This document shows, piece by piece, positions 19,377 through 28,713 of a stretch of 64,000 bases of DNA. Position 1 is the first letter of the stretch, and each line of letters starts with the position of its first letter. The stretch is from Actinospica sp035552695 (GTDB lineage Bacteria > Actinomycetota > Actinomycetes > Streptomycetales > Catenulisporaceae): the NCBI RefSeq assembly GCF_035552695.1, contig NZ_DASZKT010000203.1:1-64000 (forward strand). The letters run 5' to 3'. A program made the translations under genes and the position numbers. The notes beneath the pieces were generated by a model. It was not told the DNA's origin and searched no databases. It saw only the letters and a program-made list of their open reading frames with translations.

Positions 19377-19919
19377 GTGGCGATCCGACCGATCCGGCTC
19401 TTCGGCGATCCGGTGTTGCGCACCCCGGCCGAGCCCGTGGTGGACTTCGACAGGGAACTGCGGGTTCTGGTCCGCGACCTGACCGAGACGATGGTGGAGG
19501 CGCCGGGTTCCGGGCTCGCCGCGCCGCAGCTCGGGGTGTCGCTGCGCGTCTTCACGTACAACGTGGAGGGCGCGCTCGGGCACCTGGTCAACCCGACGCT
19601 CGACCTGTCCGACGAGACGCAGGACGGGGACGAGGGCTGCCTGTCCATCCCGGACCTCCGGTTCCCGTGCACGCGGGCGCTGCGGGTGGTGGCGAAGGGC
19701 TTCAACGAATACGGCGATCCGGTCGTGGTCGAGGGCAGCGAGATGCTGGCGCGCTGCGTGCAGCACGAGACCGACCACCTGGACGGCATCCTGTTCGTGG
19801 ACCGGCTCGACCGGGAGCAGCGGAAGGCGGCGCTGCGCGCGATCCGGCAGGCCGAGTGGGCCGGGCAGACGGTGCGCGTCAAGCAGTCCCCGCACCCGAC
19901 CTTCGGCGGAGCCCGCTGA
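19377..19919 (+). CDS. def: Peptide deformylase
   Basis: 180 aa. It removes the formyl group from nascent proteins. All three metal motifs are intact: GSGLAAPQ (44-51), EGCLS (86-90, Cys88 ligand) and QHETDHLDG (129-137, His130, Glu131, His134). The GTG start has no strong Shine-Dalgarno sequence. The stop overlaps the fmt ATG (TGATG), pairing the deformylase with the enzyme that adds the formyl group. Confidence 0.96.
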   Translation: MAIRPIRLFGDPVLRTPAEPVVDFDRELRVLVRDLTETMVEAPGSGLAAPQLGVSLRVFTYNVEGALGHLVNPTLDLSDETQDGDEGCLSIPDLRFPCTRALRVVAKGFNEYGDPVVVEGSEMLARCVQHETDHLDGILFVDRLDREQRKAALRAIRQAEWAGQTVRVKQSPHPTFGGAR

Positions 19920-20854
19920 TGCGCGTTCTCTTCGCGGGCACCCCGCAGCCGGCCGTCCCCTCGCTCGAAGCGCTGTTCGCCTCCCCGCGGCACGAGGTCG
20001 TGGCCGTGCTGACCAGGCCCGACGCGCCGACCGGGCGAGGGCGGCGGATGGAGCGGTCGCCGGTGCGCAAGATCGCCGAGGAGCACGGAACCGAGGTGCT
20101 CACGCCGCGGCGGCCGCGTGATCCGGAGTTCCTGGAGCGGCTCGCCGAACTCGCGCCGGACGTCTGCCCGGTGGTCGCGTACGGCGGGCTGATTCCGCCG
20201 GCGGCGCTGTCGATTCCGCCGCGCGGCTGGGTGAACCTGCACTTCTCGCTGCTGCCCGCGTGGCGCGGTGCCGCTCCCGTGCAGCACGCGCTGCTCGCCG
20301 GGGACGAGATCACCGGCGCGTGCACCTTCCAGCTCGAGGAGGGGCTGGACACCGGGCCGGTCTACGGGACCGTCACAGAAGAGATCCGGCGCACCGACAC
20401 CAGCGGCGACCTGCTGGAACGGCTCTCCGGCGACGGCGCGCGGCTGCTCGTGGCCACGCTCGACGGCATCGAGGACGGCACGTTGCACGCCGTGCCGCAG
20501 CCGAAGGACGGCGTGACGCTCGCTCCGAAGATCACCGTCGAGGACGCCCACGTCGACTGGAAGACGCCCGCTCAGCACATCGACCGGCAGGTGCGCGCGT
20601 GCACCCCGGCGCCCGGCGCGTGGACCACGCTCGGCGGTGAGCGGGTCAAGCTCTTCCCGCTCACCCCGCTGCCCGGCGCCTCGGAGGTCGAGCCCGGCCG
20701 GATCGTGCTGGACAAGCGCGGGATGACGGTCGGCACCGGCTCCGGGCACGTCGTGCGGCTCGGCGACGTGCAGCCGCAGGGCCGGAAGCGGATGAGCGCC
20801 GCCGACTGGGCGCGCGGCCTGCGGTTGGCCGACGGCGACGCGCGGTTCGAATAA
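19919..20854 (+). CDS. fmt: Methionyl-tRNA formyltransferase
   Basis: 311 aa. It formylates initiator tRNA using 10-formyltetrahydrofolate. MRVLFAGTPQPAVPSLEAL is the typical start, and NLHFSLLPAWRGAAPVQ (106-122) holds the catalytic Asn and His. LDTGPVY follows with the catalytic Asp. The C-terminal tRNA-binding domain is seen as KITVEDAHVDW and later WARGLRL. The start was set by the TGATG overlap with def. Confidence 0.96.
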   Translation: MRVLFAGTPQPAVPSLEALFASPRHEVVAVLTRPDAPTGRGRRMERSPVRKIAEEHGTEVLTPRRPRDPEFLERLAELAPDVCPVVAYGGLIPPAALSIPPRGWVNLHFSLLPAWRGAAPVQHALLAGDEITGACTFQLEEGLDTGPVYGTVTEEIRRTDTSGDLLERLSGDGARLLVATLDGIEDGTLHAVPQPKDGVTLAPKITVEDAHVDWKTPAQHIDRQVRACTPAPGAWTTLGGERVKLFPLTPLPGASEVEPGRIVLDKRGMTVGTGSGHVVRLGDVQPQGRKRMSAADWARGLRLADGDARFE

Positions 20855-20857
20855 GAT
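20852..20857 (+). promoter_or_regulatory. -10 hexamer TAAGAT before rsmB
   Basis: TAAGAT overlaps the fmt stop and ends 6 bases before the rsmB ATG, suggesting an additional leaderless transcript for rsmB. No clear -35 was found. Confidence 0.35.
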
Positions 20858-20863
20858 CATCTG

Positions 20864-22240
20864 ATGGCTACCTACGATCCGGCGCGGCGAACCGCGTACG
20901 ACACGCTGCGAGCGGTCTCCGGGCGCGACGCGTACGCGAACCTCGTGCTGCCCGGCCTGCTGGCCGAGCGCCGCGTCGACGCGCGCGACGCGGCGCTCGC
21001 CACCGAGCTCGCGTACGGCACGCTGCGCGCCCAGGGCACGTACGACGCGATCCTGTCGGAGTGCGTGGACCGGCCGCTCGGCCAGCTCGACCCGGAACTG
21101 CTCGACGTGCTGCGGCTCGGCGCGCATCAGCTGCTCGCCACGCGCATCCCGCCGCACGCCGCCGTCGCCGCGACCGTGGACCTGGCCCGCGAGGTGCTGC
21201 ACGAGGGCGCCGCGCGGATGTGCAACGCCGTGCTGCGCCGCGTCGGGCAGCTCGGCTTCGACGAGTGGATCGAGCGCATCGCGCCCAACGCGAGCGACGA
21301 CCCGGAGGGCTACCTCGCGCTCTACCGCGCGCACCCGCGCTGGATCGTCTCAGCCCTCTGGGACAGCCTCGCCGCGCATCGGGGCAGCAAGGTCGCGCAC
21401 GACGAGATCGACGACCTGCTCAAGGCGGACAACGAGCGGCCGGGAGTCACGCTCGTGGCCCGGCCCGGGCTCGCCACCATCGAAGACCTGCTGGACGAGG
21501 GCGCCGAACCCGGCCGCTACGCGCCGACCGCCGCCTACCTGCCGCACGGCGATCCCGGCCGCCTCGAAACGGTCCGGCGCGGCCGCGCGGGCGTGCAGGA
21601 CGAGGGCAGTCAACTCGTCGCGCTCGCCGTAGCCGAGGTGCCGCTCGACGGCGACGACGAGCTCTGGCTCGACCTGTGCGCGGGTCCCGGCGGAAAGGCG
21701 GCGCTGTTGGCCGCCACCGTCGCCGGGCGCGGCGGGCGACTGGTCGCGGTGGAGCTCGCTCCGCATCGGGCCCGGCTGGTCAAGCGCGCGCTGCAGCCGA
21801 TTCCCGGGCTGCACAAGGTGATCACCGCCGACGGGAATCAGCCGGCCTGGCGGGCCGGGCTGTTCGACCGGGTGATCGCGGACGTGCCGTGCACCGGGCT
21901 CGGCGCGCTGCGGCGTCGGCCCGAGTCCCGCTGGCGGCGCGCGGCCACGGACGTGGCCCTGCTCGCCGAGACGCAGAAGAAGCTGCTCGGCGCGGCGCTC
22001 GATTCGGCTCGACCCGGCGGCATCGTCGGCTATGTCACCTGTTCGCCGCATCTCGCCGAGACCCGGATCGTGGTCCAGGACGTGCTGCGCGCGCGGGACG
22101 ACGTGCGCCAAATCGACGCGCGCCCCTACCTGCCGGGCGTTCCCGAGCTGGGTGACGGGCCGGACGTGCAGCTCTGGCCGCACGTGCACAACACCGACGC
22201 GATGTATCTCGCACTGCTCCAGCGCACTGAGGAAGAATAG
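20864..22240 (+). CDS. rsmB: 16S rRNA (cytosine-C5)-methyltransferase RsmB
   Basis: 458 aa. It methylates C967 of 16S rRNA. A NusB-like RNA-binding domain fills the first ~150 residues (AYGTLRAQGTYDAIL, LDVLRLGAHQLL). The Rossmann methyltransferase domain shows the SAM loop LDLCAGPGGKAALLA and the motif IV DVPCTGLGALRRRPESRW, with motif VI YVTCSPHLAET holding the second cysteine. It is 9 bp after fmt and 5 bp before rpe. Confidence 0.95.
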   Translation: MATYDPARRTAYDTLRAVSGRDAYANLVLPGLLAERRVDARDAALATELAYGTLRAQGTYDAILSECVDRPLGQLDPELLDVLRLGAHQLLATRIPPHAAVAATVDLAREVLHEGAARMCNAVLRRVGQLGFDEWIERIAPNASDDPEGYLALYRAHPRWIVSALWDSLAAHRGSKVAHDEIDDLLKADNERPGVTLVARPGLATIEDLLDEGAEPGRYAPTAAYLPHGDPGRLETVRRGRAGVQDEGSQLVALAVAEVPLDGDDELWLDLCAGPGGKAALLAATVAGRGGRLVAVELAPHRARLVKRALQPIPGLHKVITADGNQPAWRAGLFDRVIADVPCTGLGALRRRPESRWRRAATDVALLAETQKKLLGAALDSARPGGIVGYVTCSPHLAETRIVVQDVLRARDDVRQIDARPYLPGVPELGDGPDVQLWPHVHNTDAMYLALLQRTEEE

Positions 22241-22245
22241 GGCAC

Positions 22246-22935
22246 ATGGCCGTACAGATCTCGCCCTCGATCCTGAACAGCGACTTCGCCCGCCTCGCGG
22301 ACGAGGTGGCCGCCATCTCCCCGGCGGCCGACTGGGTGCACGTGGACGTGATGGACAATCACTTCGTGCCGAACCTGACCCTCGGGCTGCCGGTCGTCGA
22401 GTCGCTGCTCAAGGTCTCCGAGCTGCCGCTGGACTGCCACCTGATGATCCAGGACCCGGACCGCTGGGCCCCCGCGTACGCCGAGGCGGGCGCCAAGTCG
22501 GTCACCTTCCACATCGAGGCGGCCGCCGCGCCGATCAGGCTGGCCAGGAACCTGCGGGCCGCCGGCGCGCGGGCCGGGATGGCGCTCAAGCCCGCGACCG
22601 CGATCGAGCCGTACGAGGACCTGCTGCCGGAGCTCGACATGGTGCTGATCATGTCGGTGGAGCCGGGCTTCGGCGGCCAGAAGTTCCTCGAGTCGGTACT
22701 GCCGAAGGTGCGGCGCACCCGAGAGGCGATCGCGCGGCACGGCGGCCAGATCTGGCTGCAGATGGACGGCGGCGTCTCGGCGGAGACGATCGAGCGCTGC
22801 GCGGACGCCGGGGCCGACGTGTTCGTCGCGGGCTCCGCCGTATACGCCGCCGAGGACCGCGATCGCGCGGTGCGGGAGCTGCGCGCGATGGCCGAGAAGG
22901 CGACGTCCGACGCGTCCTGGGCCTGCGCGCACTGA
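22246..22935 (+). CDS. rpe: Ribulose-phosphate 3-epimerase
   Basis: 229 aa. It interconverts ribulose 5-phosphate and xylulose 5-phosphate in the pentose phosphate pathway. ISPSILNSDFARLADEV, HVDVMDNHFVPNLT (metal His/Asp), DCHLMIQDPDRW, MSVEPGFGGQKF and QMDGGVS are all family motifs in order along a TIM barrel. It immediately follows rsmB and is closed by a hairpin terminator. Confidence 0.97.
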   Translation: MAVQISPSILNSDFARLADEVAAISPAADWVHVDVMDNHFVPNLTLGLPVVESLLKVSELPLDCHLMIQDPDRWAPAYAEAGAKSVTFHIEAAAAPIRLARNLRAAGARAGMALKPATAIEPYEDLLPELDMVLIMSVEPGFGGQKFLESVLPKVRRTREAIARHGGQIWLQMDGGVSAETIERCADAGADVFVAGSAVYAAEDRDRAVRELRAMAEKATSDASWACAH

Positions 22936-23017
22936 CTTCGCGCACTGAATTCGAATACTGATGCGTATAGGTGCTGCCGCGGGCAGCGCGGCGTGCGAAC
23001 ATGAAGGAGGCCGTGCC

Positions 23018-23042
23018 CTCCGCGTCGTCGGGTGACGCGGAG
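23018..23042 (+). terminator. rpe terminator
   Basis: A perfect 9-bp stem, CTCCGCGTC (23018-23026) with GACGCGGAG (23034-23042), and a 7-base loop. Confidence 0.75.
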
Positions 23043-23110
23043 AGCCCGGCCCTTCACTCACTCGCGCAGAGATGTATCGCGGGGGTGTAGGTGGGGTGGG
23101 GGAGACGGCC

Positions 23111-23320
23111 TCAGCCGAGGTTGTCGAGCTCGCCGCTCTTGACGGCGGCCAGGAACGCGCCCATCTCGACGCGGTCGAAGAAGAGCACCGCGCCCTCGGG
23201 GTCGCGGGAGTTGCGGACCGCGACGGCGTCCGCGCCGAAGGGCGCGAACTCGACGCAGTTGCCCTGAGACCCGCTGTAGGAGCTCTTCCGCCAATTGGTG
23301 ATCTTCGTGTTCTTGCTCAT
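23111..23320 (-). CDS. DUF397 protein
   Basis: 69 aa. WRKSSYSGSQGNCVEFA, then VAVRNSRDPEG, then FL-AVK-GE-D is the standard DUF397 sequence. The family is almost always encoded beside an XRE regulator with a DUF5753 domain, as here. Such pairs are implicated in development and antibiotic control in Streptomyces (the whiJ/abaA type), possibly acting like antitoxin-toxin partners; the mechanism is not settled. The ATG at 23320 was preferred because the protein then begins at the conserved region. Confidence 0.93.
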   Translation of the reverse strand: MSKNTKITNWRKSSYSGSQGNCVEFAPFGADAVAVRNSRDPEGAVLFFDRVEMGAFLAAVKSGELDNLG

Positions 23321-23464
23321 GTCAGCAGCCTTTCGATGGATCCCATGCACCGTTGTTCTGCAATTGCATGTGCCTCGTGCACGAACGCTAGCATGCAGGC
23401 AGGGATCAGCAAACGGTGATCCATCGAAATCACACGTCTCAGTGATGCACAAATATGTTCGGCG

Positions 23465-24337
23465 CTAGAGGTCCAGCCGGATCTTCTCAAGGAGCTGACG
23501 GCTGCCGCGCGGGGTTTCCGCGTCCACGACCAGCCGGTCGAATGCACGGCCGTAGACTTCGATCTCGTCAGGGCGCTCCAGATACAGCGCACCGGTCAAG
23601 TGTTCGATGTATGTGATGTCCGGCAGCTCGGCCTCGGCGAAGCGGAGGATGGAGAACGCGCCCTCGGCCACGTAGCCGCTGCGGGAGAACGGGATCACCT
23701 GCAGCGACACGTGCGAGTGCTGCGTCGCCTCGAGCAGCCGCTCGATCTGCTTCTTCAGCATCGCGACGCTGCCGAGCGTGCGGTGCAGCACCGACTCGTC
23801 GATGACCGTCCACAGCCGCGGCGGATTCGTGCCGCCCAGGATCTTCTGACGGCGCATCCGGAGATCGACCTGGCTCTCGATCGTCTCCTCGGACGCCTGC
23901 GGCTGTCCGTGCGCGATCACGGCCCGCGCGTAGTCCTCCGTCTGCAGCAGGCCGGGGATGAACTGCAGCTCCCAGCTCTGGATGCGCGCCGCGGCCTCCT
24001 CGAGGCCCACGAAGTCCTCGAACCACTTGGGCATCCGCTCGTTGTAGCGGTGCCACCAGCCGGTCTGCTTGGACGCCGCGACCAGCGAGAGCAGCTGCTT
24101 GCGCTCCTCCTCGTCGATCAGCCCGTAGAGGGTGAGCAGGTCCTCGACGTCCCGCTCCTTGAAGCTGATCCGCCCGGTCTCCATCCGGCTGATCTTCGAG
24201 GCCGAACCGCGGATGCTGTAACCGGCCTCGGCGCAGCTGATGCTCGACTTCTCGCGAAGCCGCCGTAGCTGGCTGCCCAGAATCAGCCTGCGTACCGAAG
24301 GTCCGGCCCGTCCGGTGTTGCTTTCAGCGGCCGTCAT
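23465..24337 (-). CDS. XRE-family regulator with DUF5753 domain (WhiJ-like)
   Basis: 290 aa. The N-terminal helix-turn-helix covers about residues 20-75 (LGSQLRRLREKSSISCAEAGYSIRGSASKISRMETGRISF). WFEDFVGLEEAAARIQSWELQFIPGLLQTEDYARAVI is the characteristic opening of DUF5753, which runs to the end. The 144-bp gap to the DUF397 gene contains no further ORF. It is divergent from a methyltransferase gene; the intergenic TACGCTAAGTTACG region is a plausible operator/promoter area. Confidence 0.92.
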   Translation of the reverse strand: MTAAESNTGRAGPSVRRLILGSQLRRLREKSSISCAEAGYSIRGSASKISRMETGRISFKERDVEDLLTLYGLIDEEERKQLLSLVAASKQTGWWHRYNERMPKWFEDFVGLEEAAARIQSWELQFIPGLLQTEDYARAVIAHGQPQASEETIESQVDLRMRRQKILGGTNPPRLWTVIDESVLHRTLGSVAMLKKQIERLLEATQHSHVSLQVIPFSRSGYVAEGAFSILRFAEAELPDITYIEHLTGALYLERPDEIEVYGRAFDRLVVDAETPRGSRQLLEKIRLDL

Positions 24338-24471
24338 CCTCGATCCTTCCTCGGTGCGAATCAGGATTCGCTGATTTGCGAACGTGGTACGGGGTTCTAC
24401 GCTAAGTTACGTTGCGCCCGAACGCCAGTGCCGAGCCGTGGAAACCATAGCCGGTTAAGGAGATCGAACAT

Positions 24472-25314
24472 ATGACGGATAGTCCAGCCCCCTCCGTTTC
24501 AGGTCAGCGTGCGCCGGTGGGGGTGGACCCCACGAGGGCTAGCATCGCGCGGGTCTATGACGCCTTCCTCAACGGGAAGGACAACTACGAGATCGACCGG
24601 GCGGTGCTCAAGCAGGTCCAGGAGCACATGCCCTCCGCCCAGGAGCTGGCCTTCGAGAACCGCGGGTTCCTGATCCGGGTCTGCCGCTTCCTGGCCACCC
24701 AGACGGACATCGACCAGTTCCTCGACCTCGGCTCCGGCCTGCCGACGGCGGAGAACGTGCACCAGGTGGTGCAGCGGGTGCGGCCGGACGCCCGGGTGAA
24801 CTACGTGGACAACGACCCGGTGGTGCTGGCCCACGGCCGCGCGCTGCTGGAGGAGAACGAGAACTGCCGCTTCGTCGCCGCGGACATCTTCGACCCGAAG
24901 GCGATCCTGGAGAACGAGGAGATCCGGCACTTCATCGACTTCAACAAGCCGCTCGGGCTGTTCCAGATGGGCACCCTGCACCACTACAACGGCCCGCGCG
25001 ACGCGCCGAAGGAGATGATGCGGACCCTCATCGACGCGCTGCCCTCCGGCTCGTTCGTCGCGCTCTCGCACTTCCTCGACCCGCAGAACGAGCACAGCAC
25101 GACCGCTCGCGACGCGGAGGAGGCGTTCCTGCACAGCCCGATGGGCTCGGGCACCTTCCGCACGCACGACGAGCTGCTCGAGCTCTTCCCCGGACTCGAA
25201 CTCGTCGAGCCCGGCCTGGTGCGCTGCGCCGACTGGTGGCCGGACGGACCGCAGCTCAGGCCGCTCACCTCGGCCCAGCGCTGCATCGCGGGAGCCGTGG
25301 GCCGCAAGCCGTGA
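24472..25314 (+). CDS. SAM-dependent methyltransferase, Methyltransf_19 (DUF574) family
   Basis: 280 aa. The start VDPTRASIARVYDAFLNGKDNYEIDRAV and the SAM-binding FLDLGSGLPTAENVHQV, then VNYVDNDPVVLAHGRALL, are the classic form of this actinomycete-specific family. Members are very numerous in Streptomyces and often lie beside DUF397/XRE genes. Substrates are mostly unknown. AAGGAGA precedes the ATG by about 9 bases. Confidence 0.93.
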   Translation: MTDSPAPSVSGQRAPVGVDPTRASIARVYDAFLNGKDNYEIDRAVLKQVQEHMPSAQELAFENRGFLIRVCRFLATQTDIDQFLDLGSGLPTAENVHQVVQRVRPDARVNYVDNDPVVLAHGRALLEENENCRFVAADIFDPKAILENEEIRHFIDFNKPLGLFQMGTLHHYNGPRDAPKEMMRTLIDALPSGSFVALSHFLDPQNEHSTTARDAEEAFLHSPMGSGTFRTHDELLELFPGLELVEPGLVRCADWWPDGPQLRPLTSAQRCIAGAVGRKP

Positions 25315-25361
25315 GGTAGCGGCACACTGATTTCCCCGGGACCGCCCGCTCGCTGCCGTGA

Positions 25362-28241
25362 TCAGGCGACGTCATCGAGCAGGTGGTCCCGGTGCGCGAC
25401 GGCGGCGGCCTCGGTGCGCGAGGAGACGCCCAGCTTGGCCAGGATGTTCGACACGTGCACGGACACGGTCTTCGTGCTGATGTAGAGCCGCGCGCCGACC
25501 TGGCCGTTCGACAGACCCTCGGCGACCAGCCGCAGCACGTCCGTCTCCCGGACCGTCAGCTGCGGCGCCGTCTGCGCCTTCGGGCTCTGCACGGCGGGGA
25601 CGACGCTCATCAGCCGCGCGCTGCGGGCCAGCTCGTCGATTTCGGCCAGCAGCGCGGTCGCACCGAGCCGTACGGCCGCCTCCCGAGCCTCCCGCGCCGC
25701 CTCAGCGGCCTCCTGCCGCCTCCCGGGCGTCCCAAGGCCCACGGCCGCCTGACGGAGCCTCAGCTGCGCCCTGAGGTACACCGGAGCCCCGATCAGCTCA
25801 GCCCGCTCGGCGAGCCCGGCCCAGTCCGCCGCCGCACGGTCGAGTTCCGCCTCGACCAGAGCCGCGTACAGCTCGTGGATCGGCGCGCGCCGCGGCAGCT
25901 TCTCGGCCGCCTCGCGCAGCAGGCCGACCGTCGACCCGGGGCCTTCGTCGCCCAGCTCCGCCTCGGCGACGGCTGCCGCGCGCAGCAGATCCCAGCACCA
26001 CCACTCGAAGCCCTCGCCGACCCCCGCGTCCAGCACCGCGTGCACCGAGGCGCGCGCCTCGTCGATCCGTCCGCGCGCGGTGGCGAGCAGCACCAGCGCG
26101 GTGTGGTCCGGGATCCGGTGCTGCAGCTCCTCGTCGGCGCCCTGGGCGTGCCGCCGCTGCACGACGTTGCGCAGCGACCGCTCCGCCGCGTCCAGCTCGC
26201 CGCGGGCGATCTGCAGCAGCGCGCGCAGCCGCAGCAGGCTCGGGTCCTGGATGCCCGGCAGGCTGTGGTCGAGGTCCGCGTCGATCTGCTGCTCGGCCTC
26301 CTGCCAGCAGCCCGCCGCGATCAGCGGCTCGGCGATGTTGTTGCGCAGCAGGCCGCGCTGCGAGCGGTTGGAGGCGGAGACCGTGCCGAGCGCGCTCTCC
26401 GCGATGCCCGCGGCCTCGGCGTACCGCCCGACCTTGTAGAGCTCGTCGGAGATGAAGATATCGGTGCGCGAGAGCAGCGTCGGCGTCTTGCCTATGGCCC
26501 GCGCCTCGTTCCGCGCGGCGTGCTGCAGCGCCAGGCCCTGCTCCCAGTCGCCCGCGTGGAACAGCGCCGACGCGTACGCGGACAGGGCCAGCACCCGGTC
26601 CTCCTGATCCGCGAACCGCACGCTCAGATCGCGCGCCTCGGTGGCCACGGCCAGCGCCTCGCTCATCCGGCCGTTGATGCACAGCTTCGACGCCAGCCGG
26701 GCGAGCACGAAGGCGCGCTTGGCCGGGTAGCGGTCGGCCGGCAGCAGTTCGACGGCGCGGTACCAGTCCTCGTATTCGATGTGCCCGAGGTGGGCGCGGT
26801 GCATCGCGCGCTGGTCGTAGAGATGCGCGGCGAGCGTCGGACGCTCCCGCTGGTCGATCGCCGCCAGCCCGGCCTCGGCGAAGGACAGGCCGCGCTCCGA
26901 CGCGCCGGCCCGGCCGGCCGCCAGCGACGCCCGGTACATCCAGTAGATCTCGTCGGCCGGATTCCCCGGGTCGTGCGGCACCGCCGACCACAGCTCGAGG
27001 GCCCGCTCGAGCATCGCGAGCTCGTCCGCGAAGGCGAAGCGCGCGTTCGCGACCTTGGCCGCGCGCAGCGACGCGGCCAGCGCCTTGTCCGGCTGGTTCG
27101 CCCGGTACCAGTAGTGCGCCGACTGCACCTCGCGGGCGTCGTCGCCGACCAGCTCGGGCGCCTCCTCCAGGATCTCGCCGAGCCTGCGGCAGATCCGGGC
27201 GCGCTCGCCGGGCAGCAGGTCCTCGCGCAGCACGGCGCGCATCAGCGCGTGCCGGAAGCGGAAGGCGTCCTCGACGCAGTCGCCGGTCAGGATGTGCGCG
27301 TCGAAGGCGGGCCGCAGCCGCTCGGCGAGCTCGGACTCGTCGAGCCCGGCCAGCCGCGCGATCAGCGGCGTGTGGGTGGGCTGATAGGCGCAGCAGATCA
27401 GCCGGAGCAGCGCCGTGGTCGGCTCGGGCAGCCGCTCCACCCTGGCCAGGAACAGGTCGTGCAGGGTCCAGGACAGCTCGTCCTCGTCCCCGGATTCCAG
27501 GCTGCAGGCCAGCTCCTCGGTGAAGAAGGCATTGCCCTCGGCGCGGCAGTAGATGTCCTCGAGCACCTCCTCGGTCACCGGCGTGCTCAGCAGCGCCGCG
27601 AGGTGCAGCGTGCTCTCCTGGCGGTTGAACCGGCACAGGTCGATCCGCTCCACGTCGCGGACCCGGGCGAGCTCGGCGACCAGCGGGCGCAGCGGGTGCC
27701 CGCGGTGCAGCTCGTCGTCCCGGTAGGTGCCGATCAGCAGCACGCGGTCGTTGCGCAGCACCCTGGCGAGGTAGCCGAACAGGTCGCGGGTCGCCCGGTC
27801 GGCCCAGTGCAGGTCGTCGAGCAGCAGGATCAGCGGCTGCTCGGCCGCGGCACCGACCAGCACCGCGCGCACCGCCTCGAACAGCCGGGCGCGGGCGAAC
27901 TGGTCGTCGATCCGGGCCGGCGGCGCGGCGCCGAACTCGGGCAGCAGCCGGGCGAGCTCGTCCCGTTCCCAGCCGTCGCAGGTGATCAGGTGCGCCTCGT
28001 CGAGCGAGCGCAGCGCGCCGGTGAACGCGGCGTACGGCACGCCGTCCCCGCCGACCTCGATGCAGGAGCCGATCGCGAGACGCGCCCCGCTGCGCCGCGC
28101 GAACTCCTCGATCAGCCGGGACTTGCCGACCCCGGCCTCGCCGCCGAGCAGTACGGTCTGCGGGGCCCCGGCCGCGGACCGCTCCAGGGCGGCCCGCAGC
28201 CTGGACAGCTCGCTCTCGCGACCGATGAACTCCCTACTCAC
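25362..28241 (-). CDS. LuxR-type transcriptional regulator with N-terminal AAA/STAND ATPase
   Basis: About 959 aa. The N-terminal FIGRESELSRLRAAL and Walker A GGEAGVGKS (about 33-41), then Walker B LILLLDDLHWAD, form an AAA_16-type signalling ATPase. A long helical, TPR-like middle follows. The last ~65 residues are a LuxR/GerE helix-turn-helix (LTVRETDVLRLVAEGLSNGQVG, STKTVSVHVSNILAKLGVSSRTEAAA). These large regulators often control secondary metabolism or sugar use. The start is uncertain: GTG at 28241 has GAGG five bases upstream; GTG at 28253 and starts up to 28346 are in frame. Confidence 0.9.
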   Translation of the reverse strand: MSREFIGRESELSRLRAALERSAAGAPQTVLLGGEAGVGKSRLIEEFARRSGARLAIGSCIEVGGDGVPYAAFTGALRSLDEAHLITCDGWERDELARLLPEFGAAPPARIDDQFARARLFEAVRAVLVGAAAEQPLILLLDDLHWADRATRDLFGYLARVLRNDRVLLIGTYRDDELHRGHPLRPLVAELARVRDVERIDLCRFNRQESTLHLAALLSTPVTEEVLEDIYCRAEGNAFFTEELACSLESGDEDELSWTLHDLFLARVERLPEPTTALLRLICCAYQPTHTPLIARLAGLDESELAERLRPAFDAHILTGDCVEDAFRFRHALMRAVLREDLLPGERARICRRLGEILEEAPELVGDDAREVQSAHYWYRANQPDKALAASLRAAKVANARFAFADELAMLERALELWSAVPHDPGNPADEIYWMYRASLAAGRAGASERGLSFAEAGLAAIDQRERPTLAAHLYDQRAMHRAHLGHIEYEDWYRAVELLPADRYPAKRAFVLARLASKLCINGRMSEALAVATEARDLSVRFADQEDRVLALSAYASALFHAGDWEQGLALQHAARNEARAIGKTPTLLSRTDIFISDELYKVGRYAEAAGIAESALGTVSASNRSQRGLLRNNIAEPLIAAGCWQEAEQQIDADLDHSLPGIQDPSLLRLRALLQIARGELDAAERSLRNVVQRRHAQGADEELQHRIPDHTALVLLATARGRIDEARASVHAVLDAGVGEGFEWWCWDLLRAAAVAEAELGDEGPGSTVGLLREAAEKLPRRAPIHELYAALVEAELDRAAADWAGLAERAELIGAPVYLRAQLRLRQAAVGLGTPGRRQEAAEAAREAREAAVRLGATALLAEIDELARSARLMSVVPAVQSPKAQTAPQLTVRETDVLRLVAEGLSNGQVGARLYISTKTVSVHVSNILAKLGVSSRTEAAAVAHRDHLLDDVA

Positions 28242-28324
28242 TGACCTCGCCACAGCTGTGAGTCTGCCATGCGGTTCCGACAGGGGGAGCTGGATTATTC
28301 GGGCCGTGTGCGGGGCCGCGCCGC

Positions 28325-28522
28325 TCATCCGACGTCCGCGGCGCACTGTGCGGCGCCGCGCTGCCGTGGAATCCCGGGTGAGCCGGCGCCGTCCGTGCGC
28401 CTGGCCTCGCGCCTGGCGAGCTTGGCGGCGCGCACCAGGGTGTGGCGCCGCGCGGCGGCCTCGAACTCGGCCTGCCGCTGGGCGGCGAGGGCGTAAGCGA
28501 AGTTGATGGGCTGCTGGGTCAT
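28325..28522 (-). CDS. Small basic hypothetical protein
   Basis: 65 aa. It begins MTQQPINFAYALAAQRQAEF and is rich in Ala and Arg. A strong GAGGAGAT lies about 5 bases before the ATG, the main reason to believe it is translated. Short Arg/Ala-rich proteins with similar openings are frequent in actinomycetes. It ends 83 bp before the LuxR-type gene on the same strand, so it may be the first gene of that transcript. No function can be assigned. Confidence 0.55.
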   Translation of the reverse strand: MTQQPINFAYALAAQRQAEFEAAARRHTLVRAAKLARREARRTDGAGSPGIPRQRGAAQCAADVG

Positions 28523-28639
28523 CGGGATCTCCTCGAGTCCTGCTCCGGGGGATCTCCCCGGTGACTCAAGACTCCCGTGCCAGGTAGCCCCGGCGGATCG
28601 GTCGAACTCCCGAATTCGCCGCCGTCCGCGGGCCCGTCG

Positions 28640-28700
28640 GCTACCTTAGGCGGCGCCCCGGGCTACCTCAGACGGTCGAAGATCGACTAGGTACCTTAGG
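28640..28700. repeat. Repeated CTACCTTAGG-type motif upstream of the LuxR unit
   Basis: GCTACCTTAGG (28640-28650), GCTACCTCAGA (28662-28672) and GGTACCTTAGG (28690-28700) form three spaced near-copies between two minus-strand units. Spacing of 22 and 28 bases suggests a multi-site operator. No promoter elements could be firmly assigned. Confidence 0.4.
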
Positions 28701-28713
28701 TCCCGGCGAGGCC

